A stretch of DNA of 64,000 nucleotides from Candidatus Azophilus lithoversatilis (lineage in GTDB: Bacteria; Pseudomonadota; Gammaproteobacteria; Pseudomonadales; Azotimanducaceae), in contig JAQAJJ010000002.1 of the NCBI GenBank assembly GCA_028278675.1, positions 1 through 64,000 on the forward strand. Direction: 5' to 3'. Positions 47,378-57,943 of this stretch are shown here, in pieces. The notes below the pieces were generated by a model that worked only from the letters and a program-made list of their open reading frames with translations, did no database searches and was not told the DNA's origin. Each line of letters starts with the position of its first letter. The stretch's first letter is position 1. The position numbers were made by a program, and so were the translations under genes.

Positions 47378-48625
47378 GTGGAAGGGGTTAGTAGCAGCAG
47401 CAGCGAGTTCCAGCGCCTTAGGCTTCACGCGGGCCTCAGCGTCTGCGAAGCGGCCGAGGTCACAGGCTATGCGGTGCGCACTATTCACCGCTGGGATCGC
47501 GGCGAAACCAAGCCGCGGAAGGCCACCATTGAATCTCTCCGTAGTCGGGCAAGGCATGTAGCCGTTCCAATTTCCCCTGCCTTCAAGTTCATTGATCTGT
47601 TCGCCGGAATTGGCGGGTTACGCCTTGGTTTTGATGGGATCGGCGGCAAGTGCGTGTTCACGTCGGAATGGAACCGCTTCTGCCAGCTCACTTATCAAGC
47701 CAACTTTGGCGCTGACGAACCCATAGCGGGCGACATTACCGAAATCTCCGCACACGAAATTCCCCCCCACGACGTGCTGCTGGCTGGATTTCCGTGCCAG
47801 CCGTTCTCGATTGCGGGCGTGTCAAAGAAGAATGCCCTCAATCGCCCTCACGGCTTCCGCTGCGAGAGCCAAGGAACGCTCTTCTTCGATGTCGCCCGGA
47901 TTATTGCCCACCACCGCCCGTCGCTCTTCCTTCTCGAAAACGTCAAGAACCTCCTCAACCACGACCGCGGCCGCACATTTCGCGTCATCCGCGACACGCT
48001 TGAAGATGATCTCGGCTACCACATCGACGCTAAGGTGATCAACGCCCGCTCTTGGGTGCCCCAGCACCGCGAACGCATCTTCCTTGTGGGCTTTCGCGAC
48101 CGCACCAGCTTTTCTTTCGACGACATGTCCATCCCTGACCCGACTGACGGCCCTCGTCTCAGCGCCATCCTTCACCCCGAGGATGGATCGGAGCCGCCCG
48201 AAAAGGGCTACACCGAGGGTGCGATGGCAAAGGTAGCGTCCCGCTACACGCTATCGGAACATCTTTGGAGCTACCTTCAGGCCTACGCTGAGAAACACCG
48301 AAAGAGGGGCAATGGGTTTGGGTTCGGCCTTGTCGGCCCAGAGGATGTCGCCCGGACCCTATCGGCCCGTTACTACAAGGATGGTTCCGAAATCCTCGTC
48401 CGCCAAGACCGAGGCCAGCCGCGTCGGCTGACACCCCGGGAGTGCTCTCGTCTCATGGGCTTTGACCAGCCCGGCGCAGCGCCCTTCCGTATTCCGGTGT
48501 CAGACACTCAAGCCTACCGCCAGTTCGGCAATGCAGTCGCGGTTCCGGTGGCGGTTGCCGTAGCCCGTTATCTTGAACCCTCAATCAAGGCAGCCCTCCA
48601 TCCCCAAGCAACCCTCTTCGGCTAA
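47378..48625 (+). CDS. DNA cytosine-5 methyltransferase, EcoRII/Dcm type, with HTH domain
   Basis: A 415-residue C5 methyltransferase. Motif I is [15 protein letters not shown] (71-85), motif [10 protein letters not shown] with catalytic Cys140, motif VI LLENVKN, motif [15 protein letters not shown], and motif [12 protein letters not shown]. The [14 protein letters not shown] segment after motif IV is typical of the EcoRII/Dcm group (CCWGG). The first 60 residues form a helix-turn-helix ([20 protein letters not shown]), likely used to repress its own gene. The matching restriction gene follows after 35 bases. Recognition of CCWGG is inferred. Confidence 0.92.
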   Translation: MEGVSSSSSEFQRLRLHAGLSVCEAAEVTGYAVRTIHRWDRGETKPRKATIESLRSRARHVAVPISPAFKFIDLFAGIGGLRLGFDGIGGKCVFTSEWNRFCQLTYQANFGADEPIAGDITEISAHEIPPHDVLLAGFPCQPFSIAGVSKKNALNRPHGFRCESQGTLFFDVARIIAHHRPSLFLLENVKNLLNHDRGRTFRVIRDTLEDDLGYHIDAKVINARSWVPQHRERIFLVGFRDRTSFSFDDMSIPDPTDGPRLSAILHPEDGSEPPEKGYTEGAMAKVASRYTLSEHLWSYLQAYAEKHRKRGNGFGFGLVGPEDVARTLSARYYKDGSEILVRQDRGQPRRLTPRECSRLMGFDQPGAAPFRIPVSDTQAYRQFGNAVAVPVAVAVARYLEPSIKAALHPQATLFG

Positions 48626-48660
48626 ATCGTGGGCTTGCCCCACCTTGGGACAGTTTCTGT

Positions 48661-49866
48661 GTGAAGTACGGTCAGTTACGCGATCAATTTAGGGGCGTTG
48701 GTGCCAAACGTCTCACGGCTGTTGATGCTGAACCACGCAGTTCCAACCAGCACGAAATCGGCACGACAAAGGCGATGCGGCAGGAGTTCCTTGGCGAAGG
48801 CGCCAAGAGAGAGTTCCCCGCAGTGTACATTTGGCTGGGAAAGGACCACGACGGCATTACCGTCGACTCAACCGCCACGTACTATGATGCGCGGGAACAC
48901 CAGACTGACCGGGCGCCTGAATGGCGCTTGTACTACCCTTCCAACGCTGTGACAGCGGCTATGAGGGAGGGCGATAGCCTGTTTCTCGCCTTGGACACCG
49001 CCGGAGCGCTGTACTTCATCGTTACCCCCGCCTTATCGACCAGCGAACGCCAAGTGTCCTGGTTGTTCGGGGTGAAACCGGGTGACACATTCGAAGTGCG
49101 CGGCTTCCGTGAAGAAGGCCCCGACCTCGATTTCGCCGCCCACTTCATCTTGGATGAGCTGGGCATCGAGTTCGAGGATCCCAACGCTCCGAGCCTTGAC
49201 GCAATCATCGAGCCCTTGGGCATGCGCTTTCCGCCCACCGCTGAGCTTTCGAGACTCGCTCGCGATACGTTGCAGGACGTGTCCCCGCTGGATGACCCGG
49301 ATGAAGCGCTCTTGGCTTGGCTCAGCCACGAAGAAGCCCTGTTCCGACGGCTTGAACGCCGTATTGTGTCGGAACGACTCGAAAAGGGATTCGTCGATTC
49401 CAATGGCACCGACGTTGATGGCTTCATCAAGTTTTCGCTGAGCGTGCAGAACCGCAGGAAGTCCCGCATGGGGCACTCCTTGGAAAACCACTTGGAAGCC
49501 GTTTTCGTTGCTCTCGGGGTGCGCTACGTCCGCGGCGCTGTCACCGAAAACCGACAGAAGCCGGATTTCCTGTTTCCTAGCCGTGAAGCCTACGCGGCCG
49601 CTCCTGCAGAGGGCGCGGCGGGTCTTTTCATGTTGGGCGCCAAGTCCTCCTGCAAGGACAGATGGCGGCAGGTTCTCGCCGAAGCCGCGAAGATTCCGCG
49701 CAAGCACCTGCTGACCCTTGAGCCACGTATCTCCCGTACGCAAACCCAACAGATGAACGAGCACAACCTCCAACTCGTCGTGCCGAAACCGATTCAGGCC
49801 ACCTATACGCCGCCCCAGCGGCACTGGCTGTGGACGCTTGGTGACTTTATTGGGGCGGTGAGATGA
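48661..49866 (+). CDS. type II restriction endonuclease, EcoRII family
   Basis: A 401-residue EcoRII-type restriction enzyme. The N-terminal effector domain runs to about residue 150 (FPAVYIWLGKDHDG, YYPSNAVTAAM, VSWLFGVKPGD). The C-terminal catalytic domain shows the conserved ENRQKPDFLFPS, LGAKSSCKDRWRQVLAEA, KHLLTLEPRIS and LQLVVPKPIQ; the acidic Asp and Lys of these motifs form the PD-(D/E)XK site. It starts with GTG and lies 35 bases after the methyltransferase, making a complete two-gene system. EcoRII enzymes need two CCWGG sites, one as effector. Confidence 0.93.
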   Translation: MKYGQLRDQFRGVGAKRLTAVDAEPRSSNQHEIGTTKAMRQEFLGEGAKREFPAVYIWLGKDHDGITVDSTATYYDAREHQTDRAPEWRLYYPSNAVTAAMREGDSLFLALDTAGALYFIVTPALSTSERQVSWLFGVKPGDTFEVRGFREEGPDLDFAAHFILDELGIEFEDPNAPSLDAIIEPLGMRFPPTAELSRLARDTLQDVSPLDDPDEALLAWLSHEEALFRRLERRIVSERLEKGFVDSNGTDVDGFIKFSLSVQNRRKSRMGHSLENHLEAVFVALGVRYVRGAVTENRQKPDFLFPSREAYAAAPAEGAAGLFMLGAKSSCKDRWRQVLAEAAKIPRKHLLTLEPRISRTQTQQMNEHNLQLVVPKPIQATYTPPQRHWLWTLGDFIGAVR

Positions 49867-50300
49867 TGTTCTTAACGGGAAGCTGCTCATTTCATGATTG
49901 ATTGAGTGCGCCATTGCGGGACGACAGTTCATGTATTGTCCGCGCAGGGCGTAGTTCGCGAAGGAGTTCTCCCTAGATCCCGATATTGTCCTCAGTGCGC
50001 TGAGCGGGATGGCGAGCAGTTGGTTTGGGTCGACGTAAAGCCAGAGAGGGAGCGGCGGGCGATTGGCCGCATCGGGTTGAGGTGCAATGACCACCGTCGT
50101 GAGACTTTGACGCGCAACTACGCCGATAGACTCGCTCGGTCCGCTTGGCCGGGAGTTTTGGTGGAGGCGGCGAAAGTGAAAGGCCCCTGCATACCGAAGT
50201 AAATTGATGTAAATCGTACCTGCAACTTTCTGTTTATGTTGCGTATTCCAGCGCAATCCGCTTCGCGTCCCATGCGAAGTAGATCGCGGCTTTGATTACC
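49867..50300. other. region between restriction enzyme and integrases
   Basis: 434 bases with one doubtful small gene (49906-50202). I see no tRNA or obvious attachment repeat. The last part, 50200-50300, is A/T richer and probably holds the promoter of the integrase pair. Confidence 0.5.
49906..50202 (+). CDS. possible small zinc-ribbon protein, unrecognised
   Basis: A frame of 98 codons from GTG 49906. It contains RYCPQCAERDGEQLVWVDV and later GLRCNDH, so a CxxC and a Cys/His pair could hold one zinc ion. A further Cys lies near the start (RHCG). No clear ribosome site is present, and I do not recognise the family. It could be part of the R-M or integrase unit, or a chance frame. Confidence 0.35.
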   Translation: MRHCGTTVHVLSAQGVVREGVLPRSRYCPQCAERDGEQLVWVDVKPERERRAIGRIGLRCNDHRRETLTRNYADRLARSAWPGVLVEAAKVKGPCIPK

Positions 50301-51533
50301 ATGTGGTGTTATGACAAATCTGTCGGCCCCCTGATTCGCACCTTGTCGCTGCCCCCGAAAAAACTCACCGCCGCGTTTGTCTCGCGGGTCCGTCCGCAAC
50401 CCCGCGTCAAGTCGTACGGCGATGGCCGCGGCGGCTTCGGACTCACTCTCGACGTCCACCCCACGGGGGTCAAGTCGTGGCAGCAGCGCATCCTCATCAA
50501 CGGTCGCCAGACCAACATCGGCCTCGGCAAGTATCCGGCGGTCCCCCTCGCCACCGCTCGGGCTAACGCACTGGACAACGTCCGGCTCGTCCGCCGCGGC
50601 GGCGATCCCCGGCGGCAGGGGCATGCGGTTCCCACTGTCATGGAGACGGTCGAGAAGGTCATCGCCCGGGACGCGCCAACCTGGCGCAACCCCGACCGCA
50701 CCGCCCGGGAGTGGCGCGACGCTTTCCGACGCCACGCATCCGATCTTGGCCAGCGCCCAGTCGACGAGGTCACGAGCGCCGAGTGTACGGCCGTGCTGGG
50801 GGCGCTGTGGAACGACAGGCGCGACACCGCGTCGAAGCTCCGTCAGCGACTCGCGGCTGTCTTCAAGCTGGTGGTTGCGGAGGGCCGCCGCCACGACAAC
50901 CCCGTTGATGCCGCCTATGCAGCGTTACCGAACCGTCGCGGCGATGCGCAGCGCAAGCGGCACCACGCCGCCCTGCCGCACGGCGAGGTCGCGGCGGCGC
51001 TTGAGGCCGTCGAGGCATCGGACGCCTGGGCCGGTGCCAAGCTCGCGCTCCGGTTCCTCGTGCTCACCGCCGCCCGTAGCCGCGAGGTCCGCGGCGCCGA
51101 CTGGGAGGAGATCGATCTCGGCCACGCCGTCTGGACTGTGCCCGCAGACCGCATGAAGGCCGGTGTCGAGCACCGGGTGCCGCTCAGCACGGGCGCGCTC
51201 GACGTCCTGCGCGATGCCGCCGCGTCGGCCGGGAGCGGCTCACTCCCGTTTCCGACGGTGCGGGGCAAACGGATGTACGACAACGCTCTCAGCAAGATTC
51301 TGCGCGACGAGCGTGTCGGCTGCGTGCCGCACGGGTTCCGTTCCTCGTTCCGCGACTGGGCGGCGGAGCGTACGGACTTCCCGCGCACTGTCGTCGAAGC
51401 CGCCCTCGCACACCGAGTGCCCGACCGTGTCGAGGCCGCCTACTTTCGCAGCGACCTCTTCGACCGCCGGCGTGATCTCATGCAGGCATGGTCGGACTAC
51501 CTCACGCTTCCGGCCGAGGGGGCAACGCGGTGA
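50301..51533 (+). CDS. tyrosine recombinase / integrase, first of two
   Basis: A P4-type site-specific integrase of about 410 residues. The N-terminal arm-binding domain reads GLTLDVHPTGVKSWQQRI and IGLGKYPAVPLATARANA, followed by a core-binding helix domain. The catalytic Arg is in TAARSREVRGADW, the HxxR box is VPHGFRSSFRDWA, the second His is in AALAHRVPDRVE and the nucleophile Tyr in AAYFRSDLF. All are present. The start is uncertain: ATG 50301 or TTG 50343, which matches the start of the paralogue. Its stop overlaps the start of a second integrase (GTGA). Confidence 0.92.
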   Translation: MWCYDKSVGPLIRTLSLPPKKLTAAFVSRVRPQPRVKSYGDGRGGFGLTLDVHPTGVKSWQQRILINGRQTNIGLGKYPAVPLATARANALDNVRLVRRGGDPRRQGHAVPTVMETVEKVIARDAPTWRNPDRTAREWRDAFRRHASDLGQRPVDEVTSAECTAVLGALWNDRRDTASKLRQRLAAVFKLVVAEGRRHDNPVDAAYAALPNRRGDAQRKRHHAALPHGEVAAALEAVEASDAWAGAKLALRFLVLTAARSREVRGADWEEIDLGHAVWTVPADRMKAGVEHRVPLSTGALDVLRDAAASAGSGSLPFPTVRGKRMYDNALSKILRDERVGCVPHGFRSSFRDWAAERTDFPRTVVEAALAHRVPDRVEAAYFRSDLFDRRRDLMQAWSDYLTLPAEGATR

Positions 51534-52684
51534 AGCCTCAGGGACTGCTGACCGATCGTTTCGTACAGCGCGTTCGGCCCGACACCGTGGTTCGCAACTA
51601 CACCGACGGACGCGGTGCGCACGGCCTGTCGCTACGCGTCCAGCCGAACGGCTTCCGCCACTGGTACCAGCACATCCGGATCGACGGCCGGTACACGAGC
51701 CTCGGTCTCGGCGGGTACCCGATCGTGACCCTCGAGGAAGCGCGCGCCGCGGCGGCGGCGAACGCCCGCCTCGTCGCAGACGGCGAGGATCCACGGGCGA
51801 CGGCGCGGGGCGCGCCGCCCGTGGGGCTGGTGGTCGACACGCCAACGTGGCGAAACGCTGAACGCACGGCAAAGGACTGGCGCAGCTCGCTGGCCAACCA
51901 CGCGCCGGCGATCCTGCGACGCCCCGTGGACGCAGTGACAAGCCGCCAGTGCATCAACGCCCTGACGCCGCTGTGGAACACGAAGCGGGAGACCGCGCGC
52001 AAGGTCAAACACCGGCTGTCGGCGGTGTTCAAGCTTGCGGTCGCCGAGGGCCACCGCGACGACAATCCGGTCGATGCGGTGGACGCCGCGCTGCCCAAAC
52101 GGCGGGGCACCGCACAACGCCCAGGGAACCACCGCGCTCTGCCGCACACCGAGGTGGCGGACGCCATGGCGACGATCGACGCGACGGACGCGTGGACCGG
52201 CACCAAGCTCGCCTTCCGGTTCCTGGTCTTCACGGCGACCCGCAACGGCGAAGTCCGCCGCGCCATGTGGGATGAAATGGACGTCGACGGCGCCCTGTGG
52301 ACGATTCCCGGGACGCGGATGAAGGCTTCGGTCGCGCACCGCGTGCCGCTGAGCGACGCCGCCCTCGCTGTGCTCGACGAGGCGCAAGCGATCACAGACC
52401 CCAGCGGTCTGGTCTTCCCGATCGTCACAGGACGCCCGATGAGCGACGCCACGCTGAGCAAGCTCCTGCGCGAGAACGGCGTGGCCGCCGTCCCGCACGG
52501 ATTCCGGTCGTCTTTCCGCGACTGGGCGGCCGAGCGTACCCCTTTTCCGCGGGAGGTAATGGAGGCTGCGCTGGCGCACCGGATTACCGATGCCGTCGAG
52601 GCAGCGTACTTCCGCAGCGACCTACTCGATAAACGGCGGAAGCTAATGGAACGCTGGGCCGATTACGTCACCACAGCAACCTGA
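51530..52684 (+). CDS. tyrosine recombinase / integrase, second of two
   Basis: A 384-residue integrase clearly paralogous to the one before it along the whole length (for example RVRPDTVVRNYTDGRGAHGL, LGLGGYPIVTLEEARAAAA and VPHGFRSSFRDWAAER). The catalytic residues are again complete: Arg in TATRNGEVRRAMW, HGFR, His in ALAHRITDAVE and Tyr in AAYFRSDLL. GTG 51530 overlaps the stop of the first integrase by four bases, so both are made from one message. Two coupled integrases are unusual outside recombinase-in-tandem modules. Confidence 0.92.
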   Translation: MKPQGLLTDRFVQRVRPDTVVRNYTDGRGAHGLSLRVQPNGFRHWYQHIRIDGRYTSLGLGGYPIVTLEEARAAAAANARLVADGEDPRATARGAPPVGLVVDTPTWRNAERTAKDWRSSLANHAPAILRRPVDAVTSRQCINALTPLWNTKRETARKVKHRLSAVFKLAVAEGHRDDNPVDAVDAALPKRRGTAQRPGNHRALPHTEVADAMATIDATDAWTGTKLAFRFLVFTATRNGEVRRAMWDEMDVDGALWTIPGTRMKASVAHRVPLSDAALAVLDEAQAITDPSGLVFPIVTGRPMSDATLSKLLRENGVAAVPHGFRSSFRDWAAERTPFPREVMEAALAHRITDAVEAAYFRSDLLDKRRKLMERWADYVTTAT

Positions 52685-52752
52685 CCCCAAGCAGCACCCG
52701 CCCTGCAACGCGCGGTCGCTGACTCCGCGTGCAAACCCTCCTCAACGTGGGT

Positions 52753-55700
52753 TCACTCTGGTGTCGGCACGGAATCCACCACAGCTAGGTCGTCGTCCGA
52801 AAGCCCGAACAAGCCGTCCATTCGGTATTCAATCTGCTGCCTAAGATCATTGACCGAACGGTTCAGGCGCGTTCTCTCGTAGGGCGTTCGGGCGACCACC
52901 AGGCCCTCCCGCATACTGATTAGACTCGCCACCATGCCCTCGATCTCGCCCCTGGTCTCCTCGTCAGGCACGGGAATTGGCAACCCGTCGATGAACTGCT
53001 TGTCGTGCGAGTAGTACCCACCTCTAAACACGCTAGTCTTCGTCCGCACGACCGCTTCGCTGAGAGCGTGGTTCAACGCGGCTAACAGGTAGTGGTTCGA
53101 GACAGGCGCACCGGGTCGTGAGCGGATCAAATAGTAAGGCCTGTTACCTCCCCCGGTCACGATGATGTCTTGATCGTCGTAGGCGTAGCTTGGGCCAAGT
53201 GACAATATCGGCAGTATGATCTTCTCGCCCGCAAGTTTTGTAAGGCTCTGCGACCTGCCGTATTGGTACCACTGATGTTCCGCTGTCCGCCCGCCCATGA
53301 TGCTTCGTTTCTCGAGTTCCCTCCGGCGGGCACTGAGATAGGCCCAGCATCCGGGAAACCGTCTCGCCATCTCGCGGGGCTGGATGAGACGCGCTCGCAC
53401 GTTTTCCCCTGCATTCGCGACCAACTCGTAAGGAAAAATGATCCAGGTGTTCCTCTCGACGCGCTGGAACGCCGTTAGGGGCGCGTCCAGCAGGCTCGGC
53501 CGCAGGATTCCGCGCTCTATCGGCCAGTCGCGTTCGTTCCACCGTAGTACGCGGGCCGCCTCAGTTTCGCCGACCGCCTCAAAAATGTACGTCTTGTCAG
53601 CGCTCGTTTGCACCCCAACAAATACCTCCGCGAGCTCGGCAAGCCTTTGAGGGACCGTCGCCAGAATACGGGTGAACAGAGCCCTGGCATCGGCATCCGC
53701 GAACCGCCACGGGTCCTCACCCAATTCGGTGGCCGGGATCTCGTCCACGTTTCCTGCTTCCCCGTAGCGCCACGACCCAATTCGATCCGGCCGCTCGATT
53801 CGCACGGTATCTGCCGTCGCACGGTCCAGTACCAGTATGCACGTATAGTTGGAAGCGTCCGCCCCAAACACCTGCTTCGCCCCGAAGTGCACCATTTCGT
53901 CCAACAGCCGCTCGCCGGCGATCAGTCGGCGCAAAGCACCACCGGACTGGATCGTCATGAACTTGTGCGGCACGATCATGCCCACGCGACCGCTCTCATT
54001 GACCAGTTCCACCGCACGCTCGATAAACAGGAGGTACTTGTCGAAGTTGTCGTGTTCCGCCGTCGTGTACGGAGAGCCCGATTGCCGAAAGAACCGAACT
54101 TCCTTCGGCGAGTACCGGGCCATGTTCTGAATCCGGATATACGGGGGATTGCCGATCACCGCGTCGAATCCGCCACGAGCCATCTCCACTGCGTACTCAG
54201 TCTCCCAATCGAACGGGTTGACCCGGTCTCCGTCAGGTTCCGAGCCAACGACGGCCCGCCACTCCGACAGTCTGACCAAGCTGTTCCCGCACCGAAGCCC
54301 CGTATGGAGCGCCGGCAAAGCGGTGCATCCCGTGCGTTCCACGTACTCCCGCAACGCTTCTCCAGTCTCGCCCTCGATGAGTTTCAACAGCAGGCTGAAC
54401 TGCGCGACCTCGACCGCATTTGGGTCAATGTCGACGCCGCGCAGGTGGGCCATCAGGATGCGGCGCCGCTCGTCAAAGGTCAGCCGCCACTGGTCCGCGA
54501 GCCCCTCGTAGATACGATGGCCTTCGTGCACTTCCCGATCATTGTTCAGATACCAATTCAGGTAGTAGTCAAGCAGGACTTCAAGCGCAGCCAGCTGAAA
54601 GGTGCCCGAGCCGCAACAAATGTCCGCGACCGTGAACTGCTCCAATGCCTCCGGACTCTTCCCATCCAACAGCGGGCCGAGCGTCCGCTCTGCGATAGCG
54701 TCGGCGACGTACCGTGGCGTGGGCAACACGCCACCACTCTCCCGCACTTCAGGCTTGTTGACGATCTCGACCTCACGTCCTTCGACCTCGATGACCTCGC
54801 CGAGGAAATGCTCGTAGATCTGCCCGAGTACCTCCGGCTCCACCACCGCAAAGGTGTAAGGACTCGCCGATAGTAAAGCTCCTCGATAATGCTCCCGAGC
54901 GTTGCATTGCCGATGCGGACCTCAAGCCCCGCGTCGTCGCGTAGCCGGAATAGGCCGCTGTCGTAGAACGCGTCAGCGCGCCGAAGCTCTTCCATCAACG
55001 CATCGAAAGTCGCGTTGCCGCCCAACCCCCGCAGTGTCTCGTACCGCTCGATGTCCCGATCTTCACAGATGCGCAGGAAGATGATTCTCGAAAGGAACAG
55101 CTGGACCACATACGTCAGCTCCGCAGATGTCAACCGCGGCGTGTTCCGATGGATGTCCTCCGCGAGACGCCGGCGCCAAGTGCGCACCTGTCCGAGAAAC
55201 AGGTCATCGAACTGCTCCGCCTCACCAAACGCAGCGTCCGTTTCGAACCGCAGGTCGAATTCCCCAGAGTACACGGACGTCCGCGATAGCAGTGGCCAGA
55301 GCTCGTCAAAACGCGCGTCGAGTTCTTCGTAGGGCACCAGCAATCGGCGGCACATGTTCGCAGAATCCCCTACATGGGGCGCGATCCTACAGTCGTAGAT
55401 CGCCAAGTGCCGGAAGTTGGTCAGCACCGATATTGGCAGGCCCGCTGAATAACCGTACCGCCGAATCTGGAAAGCCGGCGCCCCTTCAGTGTCGATACGC
55501 ACGCTTGGTTTCTTGGCTTCTACGAACAGCTTGCGCTCGCGGGCCAGTCTCAACTCGTAATCGGGTCGCTTGCTCGCTGGTTCATCTTCGACCTCGACAG
55601 TCGGCTCCTCGATAACCTCGCGAAGCGCCAGCTGGTGTCCCCTTGCGTTTTCGACGTCCCATCCGAACGCCGCGAGCAGCGGCGAGATAAAAGTCAGTGC

Positions 55701-55815
55701 GGGCTTGTGTCTCATTGTAGACCGGCCCTACATAGTCCGCTTCGTTGCGCTTGAACGCGGTCACCAGTGCCGCAACGCGTACCCGAGCCTGCCGCTTCGC
55801 TCCCGGATCGCTCAC
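52753..55815 (-). pseudogene. Eco57I-type restriction-modification enzyme, two frameshifts
   Basis: A type IIG-like fusion of nuclease and adenine methyltransferase. GTG 55815 overlaps the upstream methylase stop (GTGA) and opens RVAALVTAFKRNEADYVGP and YNETQARTDF. After an extra base in TTTT (about 55690) the frame moves to ISPLLAAFGWDVENA, then the PD-(D/E)XK nuclease (RPDYELRL, LFVEAKKPSV) and a helical part. After a lost base near 54867 it moves again, to YTFAVVEPEVLGQIYEHFLG, motif I (ADICCGSGTFQLAAL), NPPYIRIQ and a TaqI-like target-recognition domain. The two shifts cancel, so the total length is exactly 1021 codons. The 697-residue methylase part (52753-54846) could still be made from an internal GTG. 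Confidence 0.75.
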
Positions 55816-57520
55816 GCCTTCCGTCGCCGCCTCGACAAACGACGGTCGCGCATCTTCCCCCAGATCGTCCTGAGCTGCTCGCATTCCCTCCTAGATAGTC
55901 CGATACCGTCCCGAAGAATCACGCCATCGTTGTGTCGAAGGACTTCGTCCAGCCGGCCCTGTCGGATCAACCGGTCGCACTCGTCGACCTTCATCGCCTC
56001 GCATAGCTCAGCCGGCATCAGGAGATTCGTAGCCTCGGTCGGCTCCAGCTCAAGGACTCCACCGCCATAACTCCGTCCCTCGATCTCGGCCGACGCCGCA
56101 GTCAGATGCGTATACGTGTTCGCGACTGTCTCCTCCACATCCCTCCGGCACTTCATCCTGTGTATGGTGTCAGTCGCCGTCGCTTCCGCCTTGTTGAGAA
56201 CGACGCGAGGGAAATCGTAGATCTGCCGGAACATGAACGCATCCGGCGTCCAGACTGCCGGTACCGCGTACCAGGGCTTGCGGATCGAGCACTTGTAGCC
56301 CTTGTGGATCGACATCCGCTCGCCTTGCCCAATGTAGGCGTCGAGCTCTGGCGTCAGCTTCGACCCATTTAGGGGCTCAAGGTCCAGAAGATGAACGCGC
56401 TCGTCGGCGTCGGCGAGTCCCTGCCAATCCGCATCGTCCACCTTCGCCCCCTTGAGGTGCGCCGACCTGGACACTGGCGGGACCGTACAGCCGTGAATAT
56501 CTAAGCTGTCGAGGTCGCTTCGCCGGAGCACGAAGAACTGATTCCTTCCTGTCACCACGCCGACATTCACGTCAGCAAATGCCTTCAGTGTCGTAACTCC
56601 GTCCGAAGCGCGCAGAGCCCGCATGAGCGCGATCTCCGCACTGGACAGAAAATACTTGAGCCACTTCTCGCTGTCGTGCTTGATCGTCTTGAGCGGCGCG
56701 CCACTCAGCACCTCTGCCACCGACGCGTCCAAAATGTCGCCAGCGGTCGCCGCCTCGGTAAGCGTCACCTCGCAGGTGTCCTCACGCGACGGACTCCGGG
56801 CACCGTCTGCGAGCAGCAGGATCACCTCTTGTTCGGCATCTGCGAAAATTAGTTCATTGCACGAAACAAGGTGAATGCGCCGAAATCGGTCAGTCAGAAA
56901 CGACCGAAGCTGGGCCGCGTAGCTCACCTGTAGCAGTTCCGCCGGAAGCACCATCGCGAGCCGTCCTCCCGGCCGGAGGCTTGCAGTCGCCGCCGCCACA
57001 AACGGCACCCAGATGTTAGTGAGCCGATTCGGAGTGAGGCCCAAGGACTTCATGATTGCCATCGCCCGGCCGCGATGCGGCTCTGGGAAGCTCTGATACC
57101 TGATGAACGGGGGATTCCCGACTACGGCATCGAACGACGCGGTCTCGCTACCCCTCCACCAAGCGAAGAAGTCACCGTTCTCGACGATCCTGCCGGCTTG
57201 CGACTCTCCCGCACTTCAAGCCGCCGTCGAGCTTTCGCGGCTTCAGGTTCCAGTATCTCTACGCCAAGAATCTCGCCCACACGGCAGCCTTTGACGTCAA
57301 CCGTATCCAGCCGATCGGCTGCCGCAGCCAAGAACGTCCCGTCCCCGCAGCTGGGCTCGAGGACACGATCCGTTCCGTATCGGATGGCCCACGAACACAG
57401 CTACTCCGCTAGCCCTGGGGCGGTGTAGTACCCACCCCGCAGCTTGTCGGGGTCGAGGTCCGTGAAGCGTCCGCTCTGCGTTCCGGATTGCGGCACCTTG
57501 CCCGATCTCCCCGACCTCAT
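55812..57520 (-). pseudogene. adenine DNA methyltransferase, nonsense and frameshift
   Basis: A second N6-adenine methyltransferase. ATG 57520 opens a frame with DLDPDKLRGGYYTAPGLAE, then an amber TAG (57401-57403), and continues CSWAIRYGTDRVLEPSCGDG (motif I) until about 57200. There the frame shifts to IVENGDFFAWWRGSETASFD, motif IV (VVGNPPFIRYQSF) and the remaining 416 codons with the target domain. The long end part from ATG 57062 lacks motifs I and IV and cannot methylate alone. It lies between the CopG-like gene and the type IIG gene, with which it overlaps. Confidence 0.72.
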
Positions 57521-57536
57521 GCGGATCCTGACACGC

Positions 57537-57782
57537 TCAACGGCTTCGACTTCCCATTGACGGCGCCGTAACACTCAGCGACGCCCTAGCGGTTTCGTCG
57601 TGCCCAGGTTTCGCCAGCTCAAACGGCAACTGCATCTGGTCATCCCGGTGTCGTTCGAGGAACTCAGCCAGCGCTTGCCGTGCAATCCACGCCTGCGAGA
57701 CACTGCTCTTCACCGACAGTGACTCTAGAGCATGGTGCTCCTCCGGCGAGAGACTGACTGTGACACGGTGCTTCGATGGCAT
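57537..57782 (-). CDS. ribbon-helix-helix (CopG-like) DNA-binding protein
   Basis: An 81-residue protein with an Arc/CopG-type beginning: KHRVTVSLSPEEHHALESLS and then VSQAWIARQALAEFLERHR, a strand followed by two helices. The tail is not conserved. It probably represses its own promoter and that of the methylase, whose start is 17 bases downstream. A nested pair of inverted repeats lies 27-82 bases upstream of its ATG. Confidence 0.8.
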   Translation of the reverse strand: MPSKHRVTVSLSPEEHHALESLSVKSSVSQAWIARQALAEFLERHRDDQMQLPFELAKPGHDETARASLSVTAPSMGSRSR

Positions 57783-57798
57783 CTCTGTCGACCGCTGT

Positions 57799-57863
57799 TT
57801 GACAGGAAGGTGCTGTCCAATGCAGCACCGTGCGGTACTGCACGAGCGATGTCAACCTGTCAA
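57799..57863. promoter_or_regulatory. nested inverted repeats upstream of the CopG-like gene
   Basis: Inner repeat GGTGCTG-tccaatg-CAGCACC at 57809-57829; outer repeat TTGACAGG at 57799-57806 against CCTGTCAA at 57856-57863. The outer right arm also gives TTGACA on the minus strand, a possible -35 box. The likely role is operator of the ribbon-helix-helix protein. Confidence 0.5.
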
Positions 57864-57943
57864 CCGACCGAGCCGGCCGATCGACGTCCGCTCGGCACTC
57901 CACACAGTCCTGACTCGTACCAGGAGTGCACCAACCATCGCAG

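Noticed and set aside
52753..57863. CRISPR array or other regularly spaced repeats in the defence island
   Set aside because: I looked for repeat-spacer periodicity here and in the 42-52 kb part and saw none.
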